DNA of 64,000 nt from Camelus bactrianus (lineage: Eukaryota; Chordata; Mammalia; Artiodactyla; Camelidae). The first letter of the stretch is position 1. Each line of letters begins with the position of its first letter. The translations under genes were made by a program, and so were the position numbers. The DNA lies in NCBI RefSeq assembly GCF_048773025.1, contig NW_027413960.1, forward strand, positions 6,637,945-6,701,944, given 5' to 3'. Below the pieces are notes generated by a model. That model had not been told where the DNA came from. It worked only from the letters and a program-made list of their open reading frames with translations, and searched no databases. Below, in pieces: positions 62,701 to 64,000 of this stretch.

Positions 62701-64000
62701 CTATTCTCTGGTTTATCAACCTGTTTCCTAGTGCCTGTTTGAAGTTCCTGCAGATTTCACTGTAAACCAGGGTTGGAGCTAGTACCTCCCCTTATATATG
62801 TATGGATTGTGTTTTGCAACTTAATAGAAACTTTATGTTCCCAACAAGTTAGTTGAAGTACGGCTTTCACACACATTTTTCTCTCAGATCTGAGCATCTG
62901 GAGAGACGTTCATTCATCTAGCACAAAGGGGACTGTTTGCAGGGGAAAATTTTTCTCTGGTTTCTCAGTGTGTTTCCTAGTTTCCGTTGGAATTTATTGC
63001 AGTTTTCTGTGTAAAACCTAGTTGGAGCTAGTACCTACCCATATATATATATGGAGTGTAGTTTTCAACTGAGAAGTATCTTTGTGTTCCCAACAAGCTA
63101 GGTGAAAAACGGCTTTCACACACACTTATCACTCAGAATTGAGTATGTGGAAAGACGTTCGTTCACCTAGCACAAAGTGAACGGTTTGCTGGAGAAATTG
63201 TTTCTCTGGGTTCTGAGACTATTTCCTAGTGCCGGACTGAAGTTCCTGCAGTTTTCACTGTAAAACCCAGTTGGAGCTAGTACCTCCCCATATATAAGTA
63301 AGGAATGTAGTTTGCAACTGAAAAGAAACTTTGTGTTCCCAATTAGCTAGGTGAAGAACAGCTTTCACACACACTTATCTCTCAGAACTGAGCAAGTGGA
63401 GAGACGTTCGTTCATCCAGCACAATGGGAACGGGTAGCAGGGAAAGTGTTACTCCGGGTTCTCAGTCTCTTTCCTAGAGCCGGTTTGAAGTTCCTGCAGT
63501 TTTCACTGTAAATCCGAGTTGGAGCTTGTACATCCCCATATATATGTATGGAGTGTAGTTTGCAACTTAAAAGAAACTTTGTGTTCCCAACAAGCTAGGT
63601 GAAGGGCGGCTTTCACACACACTTATTTCTCTGAAATGAGCATGTGGAGAGACGTTCGTTCACCTAGGACAAATGGAAAGGTTTACAGGAGAAACTTTTA
63701 CTCTGGGTTCTGATACTGTTTCCTAGTGCCGGTTTGAAGTTCTTGCAGTTTTCATTGTAAAACCGATTTGGAGCTAGTACCTCCCCATATATATGTATGG
63801 AGTGTAGTTTGCAACTGAAAAGAAACTTTGTTTTCCAAACAAGCTAGTTGAAGGACGGCTTTCACACACACTTATATCTCAGAAGTGAGCATGTGGAGAG
63901 ACGTTCGTTCATCTAGCGCAAAGGGAACGGTTTGAAGAGAAAATTTTACTCAGCATTCTCAGTCTGTTTCCTAGTCCCGGATTGAAATTCCTGCTAGTTT
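53734..64000 (+). repeat. Zone II monomer variants, second block (copy)
   Basis: This is the A2 copy of about 11,560-22,074, with the same B, C, D, E and L variants in the same order and one monomer missing at 62626-62641. Confidence 0.78.
62626..62641 (+). other. Junction of a one-monomer deletion in copy A2
   Basis: Left of this site A2 follows A1 at an offset of 42,174. Right of it the offset is 41,926, so 248 bp (A1 20467-20714) are missing. The 16 bases CACTTATCTCTCAGAA are common to both A1 parents, so the exchange lay in homologous positions of two adjacent monomers. This is typical of unequal exchange or replication slippage between monomers. Confidence 0.93.

Larger units (their letters stand above)
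1..64000 (+). repeat. Tandem satellite array, 248-249 bp monomer, about 258 copies, single orientation
   Basis: Every line of the window carries the same ordered set of motifs once per about 248 bp: GGACGGCTTTCACACACAC, then TCTCAGAACTGAGCATGTGG, GACGTTCGTTCATCTAGC, GGGAACGGGTTGCAGGAG, TCTGTTTCCTAGTGCCGG, GTTCCTGCAGTTTTCAC, TTGGAGCTAGTACC, CCCCATATATATGTATGG, GTAGTTTGCAACTGAAAAG and TTCCCAACAAGCTAGGTGAA. All are read on the + strand, and I saw no inverted monomer and no unrelated insert. Monomers differ from one another by many substitutions and small indels, so this is a diverged monomer family that has been homogenised again at higher order. A satellite of this kind usually sits in centromeric, pericentromeric or other heterochromatic blocks, but the sequence alone does not say which. 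I do not recognise the family. There are no supportable genes anywhere in the window, so every gene-free stretch consists of this repeat. Confidence 0.98.
42175..64000 (+). repeat. Large higher-order block, copy A2 (one monomer shorter)
   Basis: This is the second copy of bases 1-22074. It is preceded by segment S (41844-42174), which by inference also lies just upstream of base 1 outside the window. Relative to A1 it lacks the equivalent of 20467-20714 (248 bp) and carries single-base changes at 43986, 55845, 60987, 61231 and 63049. It continues beyond the right edge of the window. Confidence 0.96.

Noticed and set aside
1-64000. Many open frames of 60-115 codons on both strands, e.g. the repeated 68-codon minus-strand frame beginning MCVKAVLHLACWEHK (14066-14272, 31682-31888 and others)
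   Set aside because: They sit at the same phase of the monomer each time, drift in sequence with the repeat, are closed by stops within each monomer, and show no known domain. They recur in the same frame because 249 is a multiple of three.
1-64000. CENP-B box (TTCG....A..CGGG)
   Set aside because: TTCG and CGGG both occur in the monomer, but their starts are about 24 bp apart instead of 11, and the required A is absent. I found no match on either strand.
1-64000. Human-type alpha satellite or another familiar satellite
   Set aside because: The monomer is 248-249 bp rather than 171 bp, and its motifs do not resemble alpha satellite or any satellite I can name.
1-64000. CRISPR array
   Set aside because: The full 248 bp repeats without alternating short repeats and unique spacers, and there are no associated genes.
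1-64000. Retrovirus-like or other transposable element fossils
   Set aside because: No terminal repeats other than the satellite itself, no polymerase-like or capsid-like reading frame, and no break in the monomer pattern.

Overview
The whole window is satellite DNA. A head-to-tail tandem array of a monomer of about 248-249 bp runs from the first base to the last, roughly 258 monomers, all in the same orientation. I see no gene, RNA gene, transposable element or other foreign sequence interrupting it. Short open frames occur on both strands, but they are by-products of the repeat. The organism must be a eukaryote with long, well-assembled satellite blocks (centromeric or heterochromatic type). 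I do not recognise the satellite family and cannot name a species. It is not human-type alpha satellite: the monomer length is different and there is no CENP-B box.

The structure lies in how the monomers are arranged. Individual monomers differ from each other widely, so each stretch has its own fingerprint and long duplications can be traced. An inferred ancestral higher-order unit of about 30,246 bp (about 122 monomers) is ordered T (1-1177), M (1178-24218), W (24219-25192), Q (25193-29915), S (331 bp, seen at 34639-34969), then T again. Two nested tandem duplications enlarge it in this window. The segment W-Q-S-T (7,205 bp) is doubled, and within its first copy Q (4,723 bp) is doubled again. 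The observed order is T-M-W-Q-Q-S-T-W-Q-S-T-M', which stretches the period to 42,174 bp (170 monomers). Bases 42175-64000 then repeat bases 1-22074 almost base for base, with at least five single-base differences and the loss of exactly one monomer (248 bp) near 62626-62641.

There are two compositional zones. Zone I (1 to about 11,560, and 24,219 to about 53,733) is built from one set of monomer variants. Zone II (about 11,560-24,218 and about 53,734-64,000) is built from another set, with traces of older multi-monomer sub-repeats such as a four-monomer module seen four times and a six-monomer duplication. All the young length changes keep monomer register. Their three junctions all fall in the same 40-bp part of the monomer, touching a small dyad, CTCAG-AA-CTGAG. 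This clustering is the most interesting signal here: it may mark a preferred crossover or breakage site inside the satellite, or simply the best-conserved stretch of the monomer.
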